Positions 9,074 through 19,279 of a stretch of DNA of 64,000 nucleotides are shown one piece after another (the first letter of the stretch is position 1; each line of letters opens with the position of its first letter). The stretch is from Pseudomonas lundensis. GTDB taxonomy: Bacteria; Pseudomonadota; Gammaproteobacteria; Pseudomonadales; Pseudomonadaceae. The DNA lies in NCBI RefSeq assembly GCF_002269125.1, contig NZ_NQKI01000006.1, forward strand, positions 1-64,000. Direction: 5' to 3'. The translations under genes and the position numbers were made by a program. The notes below the pieces were generated by a model. That model did no database searches, was not told the DNA's origin, and saw only the letters and a program-made list of their open reading frames with translations.

Positions 9074-10213
9074 TTAACTAGCACGACTCACCACCTTCAT
9101 TTCCTCTAGCATCACTTTGTTAACGCTGTGAACATCATATTTTTTTTCGGCAATCTCACGAGATGCCGCCCCCATCGCGTCCATGGCCTCTGGTTGCGAA
9201 ACAAAGAAAAGCATGGCTTCTGCAAGTTTTTCGACGCTTTTCACAGGCACCAGAAGACCATTTACACCATCCTGGACCGTCTCTCGGCAACCTGGAGCAT
9301 CCGTGGTGATAATCGGGCGCCCCATCGCCATGGCTTCCAGTACAGTGCGAGGCGTGCCTTCTCTATAGGAGGGCAATACATAGACACTGGAATTGATAAT
9401 GGCAGGTCGAACATCGGTTAACCGGCCCATAAAATTGATAACCCCGCTGGATTGCCATTCATCCAGTTCAACTTGGTTAATCGCATCAGGGTTATCGTCA
9501 ATCCAGCCGACCATATTGAATACAACCTGCGGATAACGACGTTTCACTTCGCGTGCAGCCGCGGCATATTCACGCACACCTTTATCGCCTAATAAGCGGG
9601 CTATCAACAAAAAGCTAACGGGTTGAGGAATGTCATGTACCGAAAACTGGGAAATATCCACACCAGAACCGTTAACAGCCACTGTCGGTGTAGTCGCATT
9701 GACCAGTTTTAGTTGTTTGAAAAGAGATTCATCGTCCGGATTTTGAAAAAAAACTTTGTGGCTGCCGGCGAGTGAAAGGCGATAGAGGCTTTTAACAATA
9801 AAGTGGATGGTCTTGCGGGTGAAGCCACCTTCGTCTTGCCCTTGAAAGGCGTACCCTAAACCGGTGATCAGGGCGAAGCGATTCGGCACCCCCGCCGCAC
9901 GCGCTGCGAACATTCCATAAATAACTGGTTTAACGGTGTAGCTAAGGACCCATTGCGGTCGAATATCACGCATTAGCCGCCACAATGAAAAACACGTTTT
10001 CAAATCCGCCAGCGGATTCATTCCTACCCGGCGCAACTCAATATCATGCACCTGCAAGTTTTTCCCCTCCAGGCGTGCTCTGGCAGGGCTATTAGCAGAC
10101 AAACCAGGAGCCGCGACATGCACCTCGGCACCCTGCTCAACAAGCGCATCAAGCAAGGCACCTCTGAAGTTGATTAACGAATCTGCATCGCTGGCGATTA
10201 ATAAAAACTTCAT
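9074..10213 (-). CDS. PglA-like GT4 glycosyltransferase
   Basis: Retaining GT-B glycosyltransferase of 379 residues with the E-x7-E motif of GT4 in EGTPRTVLEAMAMG and a C-terminal GCRETVQDGVNGLL donor-binding region. The start is taken at the ATG at 10213, four bases after the asnB stop; the frame opens at a GTG at 10228 that overlaps asnB and has no ribosome site. It stands next to the PglC-like transferase, the order of pglA and pglC in bacillosamine systems. It may add GalNAc or GalNAcA to the lipid-linked first sugar. The donor is inferred from context. Confidence 0.88.
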   Translation of the reverse strand: MKFLLIASDADSLINFRGALLDALVEQGAEVHVAAPGLSANSPARARLEGKNLQVHDIELRRVGMNPLADLKTCFSLWRLMRDIRPQWVLSYTVKPVIYGMFAARAAGVPNRFALITGLGYAFQGQDEGGFTRKTIHFIVKSLYRLSLAGSHKVFFQNPDDESLFKQLKLVNATTPTVAVNGSGVDISQFSVHDIPQPVSFLLIARLLGDKGVREYAAAAREVKRRYPQVVFNMVGWIDDNPDAINQVELDEWQSSGVINFMGRLTDVRPAIINSSVYVLPSYREGTPRTVLEAMAMGRPIITTDAPGCRETVQDGVNGLLVPVKSVEKLAEAMLFFVSQPEAMDAMGAASREIAEKKYDVHSVNKVMLEEMKVVSRAS

Positions 10214-10217
10214 AGCC

Positions 10218-12173
10218 TCACTGCTCACTTAACCAGGATTGAAACATAAGGATGTCCCATAAATGATGTTGCCAATTACGCCGACCACTTAAATGCTCCA
10301 ACCATTTTTTTCGAATAGGTTCGGGGTGAAAGTAACCTTCTTGGCGTAACCGATTTTCGTCCAGTAACGCTTCTGCCCACCCACGAAGCGGCCCCCTCAA
10401 CCAACTGTCAAGCGGAATTCCAAAACCTTGTTTAGGACGATCAATTAACGCTTTAGGCACGTGCCGATCCAAAACTTGACGCAATAACCATTTTCCCTCG
10501 CCATTCCTGATTTTATACTCAAGCGGCATTGACCACGCCAACTCGATCAATCGATGGTCAAGAAGGGGTACCCTGGCTTCCAAACTGGCTGCCATGGACG
10601 CACGGTCCACCTTCACCAAAATGTCGTCCGTCATATAGGTTTGAGTATCCATAGCCATCATCCAGTGTTCGAATGAGTCAGTTTTTGGCCATGCTTGCAC
10701 AGTTGTGAAAATCGTGGCGGGCTCATGACCACCAATAACAACACTTGCAGGATCTTCCCAGTGACTGTTGAGACGATGATAAAACGCCTGTCCGTCGGAC
10801 AAGGCCAAAACATCAGCCAGCTTATGCGCTTTATCACCAGCCCCCATCAAATGCATGCTCTTGGGCAAGACAGGTTTTACCAGTTCAAAAAGAGAGTCGA
10901 GCCGAGCCGGAGAAATTGCATGCAAGCTTCGAGAAATAAGTTTACGGGCCGCATGGGGGACAGGTTGCATTCTGGACCATACTTTTTTTGCCGTAAGATA
11001 TCGGTTGTAGCCCCCGAATATCTCGTCACCTCCGTCGCCGCTAAGTGCAACCGTCACTTGCTCTCTTGCCATCTGAGCGACTAAAAAAGTGGGTATTTGA
11101 GAACTGTCACTGAAAGGCTCGCAGTACATGGATGCTAGTTTCGGAATCACATCGAGCGCATCCGAAGGCTGTACATACAATTCCGTATGATCGGTTCCTA
11201 AATGTTGGGCGATCGCTTTGGCATGTACAGCCTCATCGTACCCGGATTCATCAAAGCCAATCGTAAATGTGCGCACAGGCTTGGTACTTTGAGCCTGCAT
11301 AAGTGCAACGACAGTACTGCTGTCAATACCGCCGCTCAAAAAAGCACCCAGAGGTACATCAGATATCATTTGCTGCTTAATGCTGTCTGATAACTGACCC
11401 TCTATGGCATCCACTGCCTGGTCGGGCGAACCGGTAAAAGGGGCCGAGATGCCTTTAGCAACAACTTGATTGACCGACCAATACGCAGTTGATGATGTAT
11501 TCTTTGCCGCAGGTAAATCCTTAAGCGGCAAAGAGATAATATGCCCAGGGCAAAGTTTTTGAATCCCTTTGTAAATACTATAAGGCGCCGGTATGCAGTT
11601 ATGCCTCAGCAACAGCGTTAGTGCATCCCGATCGATGTCACCCACAAACCCGGGGCAGGCTTTTATTGCTTTCAGCTCTGAGCCAAATACCAACATGTCA
11701 CCCTGCCACCCCCAATAAAGTGGTTTCTCACCTACACGGTCACGCACGAGGGTTAAAACATGATCATTACGGTCCCACAATGCAAAGGCAAACATGCCCA
11801 CCGCTCGCTCAACGGTAGTTTCAACCCCCCAGACAGAAAGACAAGCTAAAAGAATTTCCGTGTCAGAGTGCCCTTTCCATTGCGGAGCCAAGCCTTGCGA
11901 CTCAAGTTGATTGCGCAGGTCGTTGTAATTATAAATTTCACCATTAAAAACAATAACATAACGCCCATCAATACTGTGCATGGGTTGTGCCCCTGCCTGG
12001 GACAAATCCACAACAGAAAGCCGCCGATGCCCAAGTGCCAATCTGGCATTTTGATCGACCCATACCCCTGAATCATCAGGCCCACGATGAGTGATTGAGT
12101 CATTCATTCGATGGATAGCTTCAACTATGTTACCGCTTTCGCGATGATTGAATACACCACTAAAACCACACAT
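10218..12173 (-). CDS. asnB: Glutamine-hydrolysing asparagine synthase homologue (sugar amidase type)
   Basis: Two-domain amidotransferase of 651 residues. Cys2 (MCGFSGV) is the N-terminal glutaminase nucleophile; the synthetase half carries the SGGIDSS pyrophosphatase loop. In O-antigen loci such genes (WbpS in P. aeruginosa) are linked to amidation of uronic acids. Here wbpO and wbpP upstream should make UDP-GalNAcA, so conversion of GalNAcA to its amide is a good reading. A housekeeping role in asparagine synthesis is less likely inside this operon. The stop is coupled to the GT4 start four bases on. Confidence 0.88.
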   Translation of the reverse strand: MCGFSGVFNHRESGNIVEAIHRMNDSITHRGPDDSGVWVDQNARLALGHRRLSVVDLSQAGAQPMHSIDGRYVIVFNGEIYNYNDLRNQLESQGLAPQWKGHSDTEILLACLSVWGVETTVERAVGMFAFALWDRNDHVLTLVRDRVGEKPLYWGWQGDMLVFGSELKAIKACPGFVGDIDRDALTLLLRHNCIPAPYSIYKGIQKLCPGHIISLPLKDLPAAKNTSSTAYWSVNQVVAKGISAPFTGSPDQAVDAIEGQLSDSIKQQMISDVPLGAFLSGGIDSSTVVALMQAQSTKPVRTFTIGFDESGYDEAVHAKAIAQHLGTDHTELYVQPSDALDVIPKLASMYCEPFSDSSQIPTFLVAQMAREQVTVALSGDGGDEIFGGYNRYLTAKKVWSRMQPVPHAARKLISRSLHAISPARLDSLFELVKPVLPKSMHLMGAGDKAHKLADVLALSDGQAFYHRLNSHWEDPASVVIGGHEPATIFTTVQAWPKTDSFEHWMMAMDTQTYMTDDILVKVDRASMAASLEARVPLLDHRLIELAWSMPLEYKIRNGEGKWLLRQVLDRHVPKALIDRPKQGFGIPLDSWLRGPLRGWAEALLDENRLRQEGYFHPEPIRKKWLEHLSGRRNWQHHLWDILMFQSWLSEQ

Positions 12174-12250
12174 CTATTCGTTACCTCAGTGAAGGTGTTT
12201 GATGAAACTACTGACATCGAATTAATTAATCACCATGCCTTATTGCTCAA

Positions 12251-13324
12251 TCAGCGACTTGCAGCATGCTCCAGTATATGACGAAGCCGCGGGGCTTGAA
12301 CCGCCAGACAATACTCATTATTCACCGCCTCTCTTCCTGCAGCACCAAAGACGGATCGACTTTGAGCGTCAGATAATAAACTGTTAAGCGCCGCTTCCCA
12401 TTCCTGGAGATCAGCGGCCAACAACCCACACTTATTATCCGACACGATTTTTACATTCACACCGACGGGGGTAGCAACCACTGGGACAGCGCAAGCCATG
12501 TACTGAATGAGCTTGTAACCGCACTTACCTTTCTCCCAAGGCCCATCGACTAATGGCATGATCCCGACATCCAAACCTTGAATAAAAGCGTTTTCGCTGT
12601 CTTCAGACCATGCTTTCACTTCAACATCCAGTCCAGCAAGCTCCTGCGATACATGTGTGCTCGCCCCCATCAAAACCAAATGAAAAGGGAACCTCTTGTT
12701 AACATTACGCAAGGCTTCACGTATGCCGACTACATATTTTTCTGTTGAAGGCGAGCCGATCCAACCAACGGTAAGTAATTTATCCGCGGCACAGGCATGG
12801 GCTTGATAGCGCTGACTATCAACAACAGTAGGCACTACGTGAACGGACTGAGCACCCGCTTGAATAGCTCTGTTGGCAAGGTACTCATTGCCCGCCACAA
12901 CACTTCTAGCGTTAAGCATTACACTGTCTATTTTGCGGCCTAACAACCTTCGCACTGGAGCATAGGGCGATAAATCATAGTTATGAAATATCGCATCATC
13001 ATAGTCAACGACATATGGAATGTTGAACTTTTTGAACAACCACTCAAACACAGCCGGAAAATAGGGCAATACTTCCTTTTCAATCCATACTACATCATAT
13101 CGTCGCGCATTGAGCAAAACATAAATACGCCGTAAATAAAGTTTAATAATCGACCAAAAAGAGCGTTTTTTCGACATATAAAGCATTGTAAGATACGCCT
13201 CATCGAAAAGGCAATCCACAGTCACTACATGACCACAGCGTTGAAGATAAGGGATAAATTGCAGTGCACGCAAACGGCTACTAGCGCCTAGCCGCGAATA
13301 CTTTGAAAGGAGTAGTATCTTCAT
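12251..13324 (-). CDS. Glycosyltransferase (GT-B fold, GT4-like)
   Basis: Predicted GT-B glycosyltransferase of 357 residues. The N-terminus MKILLLSKYSRLGASSRLR has the glycine/serine loop used by such enzymes for acceptor and donor phosphate contact. The C-terminal half holds VGWIGSPSTEKYV and GYKLIQYMACAVPVVATPVG, the donor-binding region of GT4 proteins, though the E-x7-E pattern is incomplete. It is one of three glycosyltransferases in the operon besides the initiating enzyme. Donor and linkage are unknown. Confidence 0.83.
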   Translation of the reverse strand: MKILLLSKYSRLGASSRLRALQFIPYLQRCGHVVTVDCLFDEAYLTMLYMSKKRSFWSIIKLYLRRIYVLLNARRYDVVWIEKEVLPYFPAVFEWLFKKFNIPYVVDYDDAIFHNYDLSPYAPVRRLLGRKIDSVMLNARSVVAGNEYLANRAIQAGAQSVHVVPTVVDSQRYQAHACAADKLLTVGWIGSPSTEKYVVGIREALRNVNKRFPFHLVLMGASTHVSQELAGLDVEVKAWSEDSENAFIQGLDVGIMPLVDGPWEKGKCGYKLIQYMACAVPVVATPVGVNVKIVSDNKCGLLAADLQEWEAALNSLLSDAQSRSVFGAAGREAVNNEYCLAVQAPRLRHILEHAASR

Positions 13325-13363
13325 AACAGCCTTAAGGGTCGTCGAAGCATAAAAAATATAAGA

Positions 13364-14299
13364 TCAAGTATTTCTTTTAAAAATCCAACTAGGCAACCAA
13401 GTAAATAGATATTTATAAGCAATGATTGTCTCTTTAACGGAAGATAATGAACCACGCAATATTGACTGTATAACGCGACATACTGGCTCAATCAACAACG
13501 TTGCGAGAAAAACCAAAGTAGCCCCAACAAAGCTAAAGTGCTTATATGAATATATTAATCGACTTCGAAGTGAATAAAATAAGCGGTACGCCTTAACTTG
13601 ATCTGATGTCCCACCTCCTTTATGAAATGCTTGTACATTGGACAAAAACTTAATACTCCAATCTTTAGCCTTCACTCTATTCGAGAGATCTAAGTCTTCG
13701 AGATATACAAAAAAGCGCTCATCAAACCCCTGTAACTCTTCAAACAAATTCCGTCTAATAAAATAAAAAGCACCAATAACATGATCTACAGAACGAGATG
13801 ATTCATGATCCCATTCACCCATGAAGTGACCCAGCTTAGGAAGAAAACGATCCAAACCTATGGCATGTGCTAAAAAACTATTCACAGTAGGTAGGCGAGT
13901 ACAGCTTCTAGAGACATTGTTATCGTCATCTTTTAGCTGAACACCACAAACGCCAACACGCTGATTCTCGCTGCGTGCCATATAGTTAGTTGTTTCAACT
14001 ATTGTGGCCTCATAAACAGCAGCATCTGGATTAAGAAACAAAATATATGGACTATTTCCTTTAGCCGCACCGATATTGCACGCTTTACCAAAACCTAAAT
14101 TAGAGCCTGCCTCAATAATATCAACATTAAGCCGATGAAAATCTTTTAGTTTTTCGATCGACCCATCTACAGAACCATTATCAACAACAACTACACTGGC
14201 AATATCTTTCGACGCATACTTTTCAAGCGAAGCAATGCACTCTTTTAGCTGAACACCAGAATTCCAATTAACAATAACCACATCTACTTGACTATTCAT
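13364..14299 (-). CDS. GT2 family glycosyltransferase
   Basis: Inverting GT-A glycosyltransferase of 311 residues, with the nucleotide-binding start DVVIVNWNSG, the acidic motif region at FLNPDAA, and the ED of FVYLEDLDL as likely base. A hydrophobic stretch near residues 255-275 may anchor it to the membrane. Proteins of this layout often transfer rhamnose, which would fit the rml genes at the head of the operon, but this is inference. The start follows the wzy stop with no gap. Base composition is clearly more AT-rich than the flanking core genome. Confidence 0.87.
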   Translation of the reverse strand: MNSQVDVVIVNWNSGVQLKECIASLEKYASKDIASVVVVDNGSVDGSIEKLKDFHRLNVDIIEAGSNLGFGKACNIGAAKGNSPYILFLNPDAAVYEATIVETTNYMARSENQRVGVCGVQLKDDDNNVSRSCTRLPTVNSFLAHAIGLDRFLPKLGHFMGEWDHESSRSVDHVIGAFYFIRRNLFEELQGFDERFFVYLEDLDLSNRVKAKDWSIKFLSNVQAFHKGGGTSDQVKAYRLFYSLRSRLIYSYKHFSFVGATLVFLATLLIEPVCRVIQSILRGSLSSVKETIIAYKYLFTWLPSWIFKRNT

Positions 14300-15496
14300 T
14301 TACTTAACCCTAAGAGCTTTCTGCTCTAAACCGCGCGAAACAAGCATCGCTAGATACACCCAAAAACTTATTATATAAGGCTGAACAAAATTAGGATCTT
14401 CTACCATCAACCCCATCATAACAATCAGATAACCGTAAAATACTTTACGTGAACTTAGGTAGGCCATTCGGCCTACCGCACAAAAGAGAAATACAGATAT
14501 TAGAACACCAAGAATTGATTGCTCAACCAGCGTTGTCACCCAATAATTATGAGCTGAAAGAGCAAACTTATATATAGAGGAATAATAACCGATAGGTTCG
14601 AAGGGGTGATCAATAAAATAATTTAATTTTTCAAGCGCGCTATCGAGTCGACCGTTACCACTCTGCATATTCTCAACACTTAATCGTGAAGACAAAAAAG
14701 TATCATAACCTTCTATGCCGCTGCTGGTAACCATAGAATGACTTAAAAAAATAACAGCTGCAACTATAGATAAGCTCAAAAAATACCGAAAACCCACAAT
14801 AATATATAGCATACAAATAAGTAAAAAACTCACCGATCGTGAGAAAGTCAACAATATCGCAGCACATATTAAGAATAAAAACAGTATATCCCGCTTATTT
14901 TTTTTCTCGATAACCAGGTACGCACCTACAGACAGGAGTAAAACTTGGGCGACTGTATTACTCGCCCCCCACGGCAAAGACATCGCCCCACCCACATAGC
15001 GTTCCAAAATGACACTTTGAAAACCAAACAGGTAAGATTTATAAACAAAGTTAATAATGAAATATATAGCCAGCACTGCCCCCGCACTCAGCAATGTGCG
15101 CGCAATTAACACCGCAGGTATTTTTCGCCTTATAGAGGCAGCTACCAAGCCCAAAAACAACATATAGCCTATTAAATTGGCTGCCGCTCTAACCATTGAT
15201 GCTAAAGGCGCTACAGCTAACAAACTTGTTGTGAATATGAGAGCCACAAAGAGTGTTGGCCAAAGCAAAAAATTATAACTAAAATTGTTAATTGCCTTTG
15301 TAAATACCGGAACAAACAAAAAAATCGACATCAAAAAGAAAGGCACTCCAAAAGTGATCACACCTCCAGAGTCTGGTGAACTGCTAAAACTAAGAAACAT
15401 CATCCCTAGCGTGAAAAAAATATAGTAGTTAGGCACTCTAGGAATAGTCACATATTCACCACTTACATTCTCTTTAATTGGCACGCATCTAGGCAA
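14300..15496 (-). CDS. wzy: O-antigen polymerase candidate (Wzy-like)
   Basis: Very hydrophobic protein of up to 398 residues with about ten membrane segments and one larger loop around residues 255-320, the layout of Wzy polymerases and O-antigen ligases. No sequence motif proves the function; it is called from topology and position beside wzx. The start is uncertain: the frame opens at TTG 15496, right after the wzx stop, with no clear ribosome site, and in-frame GTG codons follow. The gene is strongly AT-rich, as is common for wzy genes gained by transfer. A WaaL-type ligase is the alternative. Confidence 0.72.
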   Translation of the reverse strand: MPRCVPIKENVSGEYVTIPRVPNYYIFFTLGMMFLSFSSSPDSGGVITFGVPFFLMSIFLFVPVFTKAINNFSYNFLLWPTLFVALIFTTSLLAVAPLASMVRAAANLIGYMLFLGLVAASIRRKIPAVLIARTLLSAGAVLAIYFIINFVYKSYLFGFQSVILERYVGGAMSLPWGASNTVAQVLLLSVGAYLVIEKKNKRDILFLFLICAAILLTFSRSVSFLLICMLYIIVGFRYFLSLSIVAAVIFLSHSMVTSSGIEGYDTFLSSRLSVENMQSGNGRLDSALEKLNYFIDHPFEPIGYYSSIYKFALSAHNYWVTTLVEQSILGVLISVFLFCAVGRMAYLSSRKVFYGYLIVMMGLMVEDPNFVQPYIISFWVYLAMLVSRGLEQKALRVK

Positions 15497-15498
15497 AG

Positions 15499-16779
15499 TT
15501 AAAAATAATTACTTGTAAGCCGAGAGCAAGAGGCTAGCGCTAGAAGAACAGCGTCCAAACACACCCTCAAACTCCATGCAACTGCAGCACCCACAACACC
15601 GAATTCACCAATAAAAACATACAGCAGCCCTACAAAAATTGGCAATTCAACCACATGAAATATAGCGGTTATTTTTGTCCTGCCATGGGCATGAAGATAA
15701 GAGTAATACATTGCCCCAATTGCATTGAAGAACACACCGAGACACAATATACGCCCTACCATCACCGACTCTGGTGCCACATAATCCTTCACCCAAAGAT
15801 TCAAAATAAATGGCATAATAAATGCTAATACACACATTGCACAAAACATGACAATTACAACGCGCACAAGCCACTTATCAAATACTGACTTGGCTTTCTC
15901 CGGATCGGAGTTTATTAAATTCGATATCATCGGAAAGGCAACCGTTGTTATCGCCCCAACTAATATCATTGATTGCACGGTTATTTCATATGGAATAACG
16001 TAAGTGGTCACAGCTGCAGCGGTAATCAAAGCCCCTACAAAAAAACGGTCCGCTTGCACTAAAAATGGGCTTACGATGCTACTGACTGTTACCCAACCCC
16101 CAAATTCTAAGAGCTTCTTTGCTTGTTCCTTCTTGTACTGGCCAGGTTGAACCAGCAGCCGTTCCGGCAAACATTTATAAGCAAAGTGCCTGTATGCAAT
16201 AAGTGCTATTGACCTTGAGAGCACGAGCGTCGCTACAACCCAATACAGCTTATCTGTATATAGCGCGACCAAAAAAGGCCCACCGAAATTGGCAGCTCCC
16301 AGGAACACACGCAGAATACTTATGCTTTTGAAATTAAGATAGGCTTCGTTTACCCCTCGGTAGGTAGCACTGATGGCTTGCATCGGAATCGCAACGGCTA
16401 AAAGAAGAATTGAGACAATAACTTCATTTTTACTGACAGTATTTCGAGATATTAAGTCGTATCCCCCGAATACTCCACCCAAAGCGATAAGCACCAAACC
16501 AGCCAGCCCTATCGTCGCTGTAATCTTGACTGCTGTGGCAATAACGTCCGGGATGTCACTTTCTTGTGCATAGCCACGTATGGCGGAAACTCGTTGGGTA
16601 ACTGCTCGACCAACCCCTAGGTCTAGAGCACCTGCATAGCCAATCAAACCCCAGGCCAGTGCAAGGAAGCCAAAACGCTCGGTTCCGATTCTGGCAATTA
16701 AATTCGGAACGGTTACAACGGCGATTAACAGTGGCAGTCCCAGTCCGAGCAGGTTCCAGAATATATTTCTAACGTGCAC
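15499..16779 (-). CDS. wzx: O-unit flippase (Wzx-like, MOP superfamily)
   Basis: Polytopic protein of 426 residues with about twelve predicted membrane helices. The N-terminus NIFWNLLGLGLPLLIAVVTVP matches flippases of the polysaccharide transport family, which move the lipid-linked repeat unit to the periplasm. It begins with GTG at 16779 with GAGGA five to nine bases upstream. It is followed immediately by the wzy-like gene. Composition is AT-rich. Assignment rests on topology, the N-terminal pattern and locus position. Confidence 0.82.
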   Translation of the reverse strand: MHVRNIFWNLLGLGLPLLIAVVTVPNLIARIGTERFGFLALAWGLIGYAGALDLGVGRAVTQRVSAIRGYAQESDIPDVIATAVKITATIGLAGLVLIALGGVFGGYDLISRNTVSKNEVIVSILLLAVAIPMQAISATYRGVNEAYLNFKSISILRVFLGAANFGGPFLVALYTDKLYWVVATLVLSRSIALIAYRHFAYKCLPERLLVQPGQYKKEQAKKLLEFGGWVTVSSIVSPFLVQADRFFVGALITAAAVTTYVIPYEITVQSMILVGAITTVAFPMISNLINSDPEKAKSVFDKWLVRVVIVMFCAMCVLAFIMPFILNLWVKDYVAPESVMVGRILCLGVFFNAIGAMYYSYLHAHGRTKITAIFHVVELPIFVGLLYVFIGEFGVVGAAVAWSLRVCLDAVLLALASCSRLTSNYF

Positions 16780-16835
16780 GACATCCTCACGACTTCATGA
16801 ATCCGCTAATTCAGCTTCATCCCATACAGACAGTT

Positions 16836-16859
16836 CAGGCCATGGTATGCCATGGCCTG
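16836..16859. repeat. Perfect 10-base inverted repeat in the wbpP-wzx gap
   Basis: CAGGCCATGG and its exact complement are separated by TATG. There is no T-run on either side, so it is not an ordinary intrinsic terminator. It lies between the core-like genes (rmlA to wbpP) and the AT-rich wzx/wzy genes of the same operon. It could be an RNA stability or processing hairpin. Confidence 0.75.
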
Positions 16860-16866
16860 CATAGTT

Positions 16867-17904
16867 TCAGGCGTTCGCCTTTTTTAAAAAGTTCAAGTAC
16901 CACGGTAGTGCCAACGCAATACCCGTTGAAAACTCATGTTCAGGTGCGTAGCCCAAAAGCGTTTTTGCTTTAGTTATATCGGCCTGTGAATGAAGCACAT
17001 CTCCAGCTCTGAAGTCCCGGTAATTAGGCTCCATGCCGTACGTGACACCGTTTGCTCGCAAGCCAGATTTAATCGCAGCGAACAAATCGTTAAGGTCGGT
17101 TCGTCCGCCCAGCGCGATGTTATAGACTTGATTGCGCGCTGACTCATTGGAGGTAGTGGCAGCAAGAATATTGGCTTGAACAGTATTTTCGATAAAGCAA
17201 AAATCTCGACTGGTTGTACCATCCCCGTTTATATAAACAGGTTCGTTCTTGACCATGGTCGCAATCCAGCGTGGAATTACTGCCGCATATGCCCCGTCCG
17301 GGTCTTGACGCTTACCGAAAACATTAAAATATCGCAAACCTATTGTTTTAAATCCGTAGGAGCGTGCGAAAACGTCTGCATATAATTCATTTACATACTT
17401 TGTTACTGCATAGGGCGACAAGGGCTTCCCGATAACATCTTCTACTTTGGGCAAGCCCGGATGATCGCCATAGGTTGAGCTACTTGCAGCATAAGTAAAG
17501 CTCTGAACATTGGACTCTTTGGCGGCCACTAGCATGTTCAGAAATCCGTCTATGTTTGTTGCATTTGTCGTGACGGGGTCGATGAGAGAACGAGGCACGG
17601 AACCTAAGGCGGCTTGATGCAAGACGTAATGCACATCCGTGCAGGCGTCACGACAGTCTTCCAAGTTACGTATATCGCCCTTAATCATCTTGAAACGTGC
17701 CCACTGGACAGCCGACACTGAACTTCTGACCTCATCAAGGTTATGTGGATGACCGGTTGCAAAGTTATCAAGCCCAACAACGAACTGATCCAGCAACAAC
17801 AGTTTTTCTAGCAGGTTAGAGCCGATGAATCCAGCCACCCCAGTGATCAACCATGTCTTGGGATCAACAGGAAGTTTCTTTAAAATATCTTCGTACGCAG
17901 TCAT
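16867..17904 (-). CDS. wbpP: UDP-GlcNAc C4-epimerase (WbpP/TviC type)
   Basis: Extended SDR of 345 residues that interconverts UDP-GlcNAc and UDP-GalNAc (or the uronic forms). GVAGFIGSN at 22-30 binds NAD, and SPYAVTK holds the catalytic Tyr165 and Lys169, with SSSTYG at 141-146 giving the serine. The N-terminal extension before the Rossmann fold and the [15 protein letters not shown] region are typical of the WbpP/TviC group and not of GalE. It follows wbpO, the same pair as in P. aeruginosa O6-type loci, so the product would feed UDP-GalNAcA synthesis. Confidence 0.92.
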   Translation of the reverse strand: MTAYEDILKKLPVDPKTWLITGVAGFIGSNLLEKLLLLDQFVVGLDNFATGHPHNLDEVRSSVSAVQWARFKMIKGDIRNLEDCRDACTDVHYVLHQAALGSVPRSLIDPVTTNATNIDGFLNMLVAAKESNVQSFTYAASSSTYGDHPGLPKVEDVIGKPLSPYAVTKYVNELYADVFARSYGFKTIGLRYFNVFGKRQDPDGAYAAVIPRWIATMVKNEPVYINGDGTTSRDFCFIENTVQANILAATTSNESARNQVYNIALGGRTDLNDLFAAIKSGLRANGVTYGMEPNYRDFRAGDVLHSQADITKAKTLLGYAPEHEFSTGIALALPWYLNFLKKANA

Positions 17905-17954
17905 GGTATTTAACCTAAATCGTTTAATTAGCTAAGCATCCGCTCAGGACAGGC

Positions 17955-19232
17955 TTACAAACGTATATCTGACTCTTCGCGACTTAAAAGATATTTCAAG
18001 TCATACAGGATGTGATTTGGTTTTCCATAGCTGCGTATAGCCTGTGCCCCTAAAGAACGAAACTCATTGTGTGCCACGGCTACCACTATGGCATCGTAAG
18101 ACTCTTTGTCGGGCTGATTGACTGGCACAATACCGTATTCATGACACGCTTCTTCACTACTGACCCAAGGGTCAAAGACATCAACAGTGATATTGTATTC
18201 CGCCAACTCCCGCACAATATCAACTACGCGCGTATTGCGCAGATCCGGGCAATTCTCTTTAAATGCCAAACCCATAACCAAAACACGTGCGCCATCCACG
18301 TGAATACGCTGTTTAAGCATTGCCTTAATTAGTTGAGAAACGACATAGGCGCCCATCCCGTCATTTAAGCGACGACCGGCCAGGATTATTTCAGGGTGAT
18401 AACCAATAGATTGAGCTTTATGTGTCAAATAGTAAGGATCAACACCAATACAATGGCCACCTACTAGGCCCGGTCGAAAAGGCAGAAAATTCCATTTTGT
18501 GCCCGCTGCCTCCAATACTGATTCGGTATCGATACCTAACTTATTGAAAATAATGGACAGTTCATTGATTAAAGCGATATTGAGATCGCGCTGAGTATTC
18601 TCAATGACCTTGGCAGCTTCCGCTACTTTGATGCTGCTCGCTTTGTGCGTGCCAGCCACAATAATTTTATTATAGAGCGCGTCCACCAAGTCAGCCACAT
18701 CGGGAGTCGATCCAGAAGTGACTTTCTTAATCGTTGTCACTCGGTGCTCTTTGTCCCCCGGATTGATACGCTCAGGGCTGTAACCTGCATAAAAATCGAC
18801 ATTGAATACCAAGCCAGAGTACTTCTCGAGTACAGGTACGCATTCTTCTTCCGTTGCGCCTGGGTACACGGTGGACTCATAAATAACAATATCGCCTCTT
18901 TTAAGCACTTTCCCAATGCTCTCGGAAGCTTTGATCAAGGGTGTCAAATCAGGTTGATTGTATTGATCAATCGGCGTTGGAACCGTAACAATGTAGGTGT
19001 TGCAAGCGGCCAATGTTGACACATCAGCACTAAACTTTAAAAATGTAGCTTCTTTAAGCTCTTCGTCCGAGACTTCAAGTGTCGAGTCATGGCCAGAAGA
19101 CAAGGCGTTAATCCGCTGCTGGTTTATGTCAAAACCTACAACTGATTGTTGCTTGCCAAACTCCACTGCCAACGGTAAGCCGACATAACCCAAGCCAATG
19201 ACAGCAAGTTTCAAATTTTCTAGCAAATGCAT
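17955..19232 (-). CDS. wbpO: UDP-N-acetyl-hexosamine 6-dehydrogenase (WbpO/TviB type)
   Basis: NAD-dependent dehydrogenase of 425 residues that oxidises C6 of UDP-GalNAc or UDP-GlcNAc twice to the uronic acid. GLGYVGLP at 13-20 is the NAD site; Cys261 in [12 protein letters not shown] is the catalytic cysteine of the UDP-glucose dehydrogenase superfamily. Overall pattern and the neighbouring wbpP place it with WbpO and TviB. With wbpP it should provide UDP-GalNAcA for the O-unit, and the AsnB homologue further along could amidate the sugar. Confidence 0.93.
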   Translation of the reverse strand: MHLLENLKLAVIGLGYVGLPLAVEFGKQQSVVGFDINQQRINALSSGHDSTLEVSDEELKEATFLKFSADVSTLAACNTYIVTVPTPIDQYNQPDLTPLIKASESIGKVLKRGDIVIYESTVYPGATEEECVPVLEKYSGLVFNVDFYAGYSPERINPGDKEHRVTTIKKVTSGSTPDVADLVDALYNKIIVAGTHKASSIKVAEAAKVIENTQRDLNIALINELSIIFNKLGIDTESVLEAAGTKWNFLPFRPGLVGGHCIGVDPYYLTHKAQSIGYHPEIILAGRRLNDGMGAYVVSQLIKAMLKQRIHVDGARVLVMGLAFKENCPDLRNTRVVDIVRELAEYNITVDVFDPWVSSEEACHEYGIVPVNQPDKESYDAIVVAVAHNEFRSLGAQAIRSYGKPNHILYDLKYLLSREESDIRL

Positions 19233-19279
19233 AATTCAATCCAGTTAATAGCGGTCGGCAGACAAAAACTCACAGTCGC

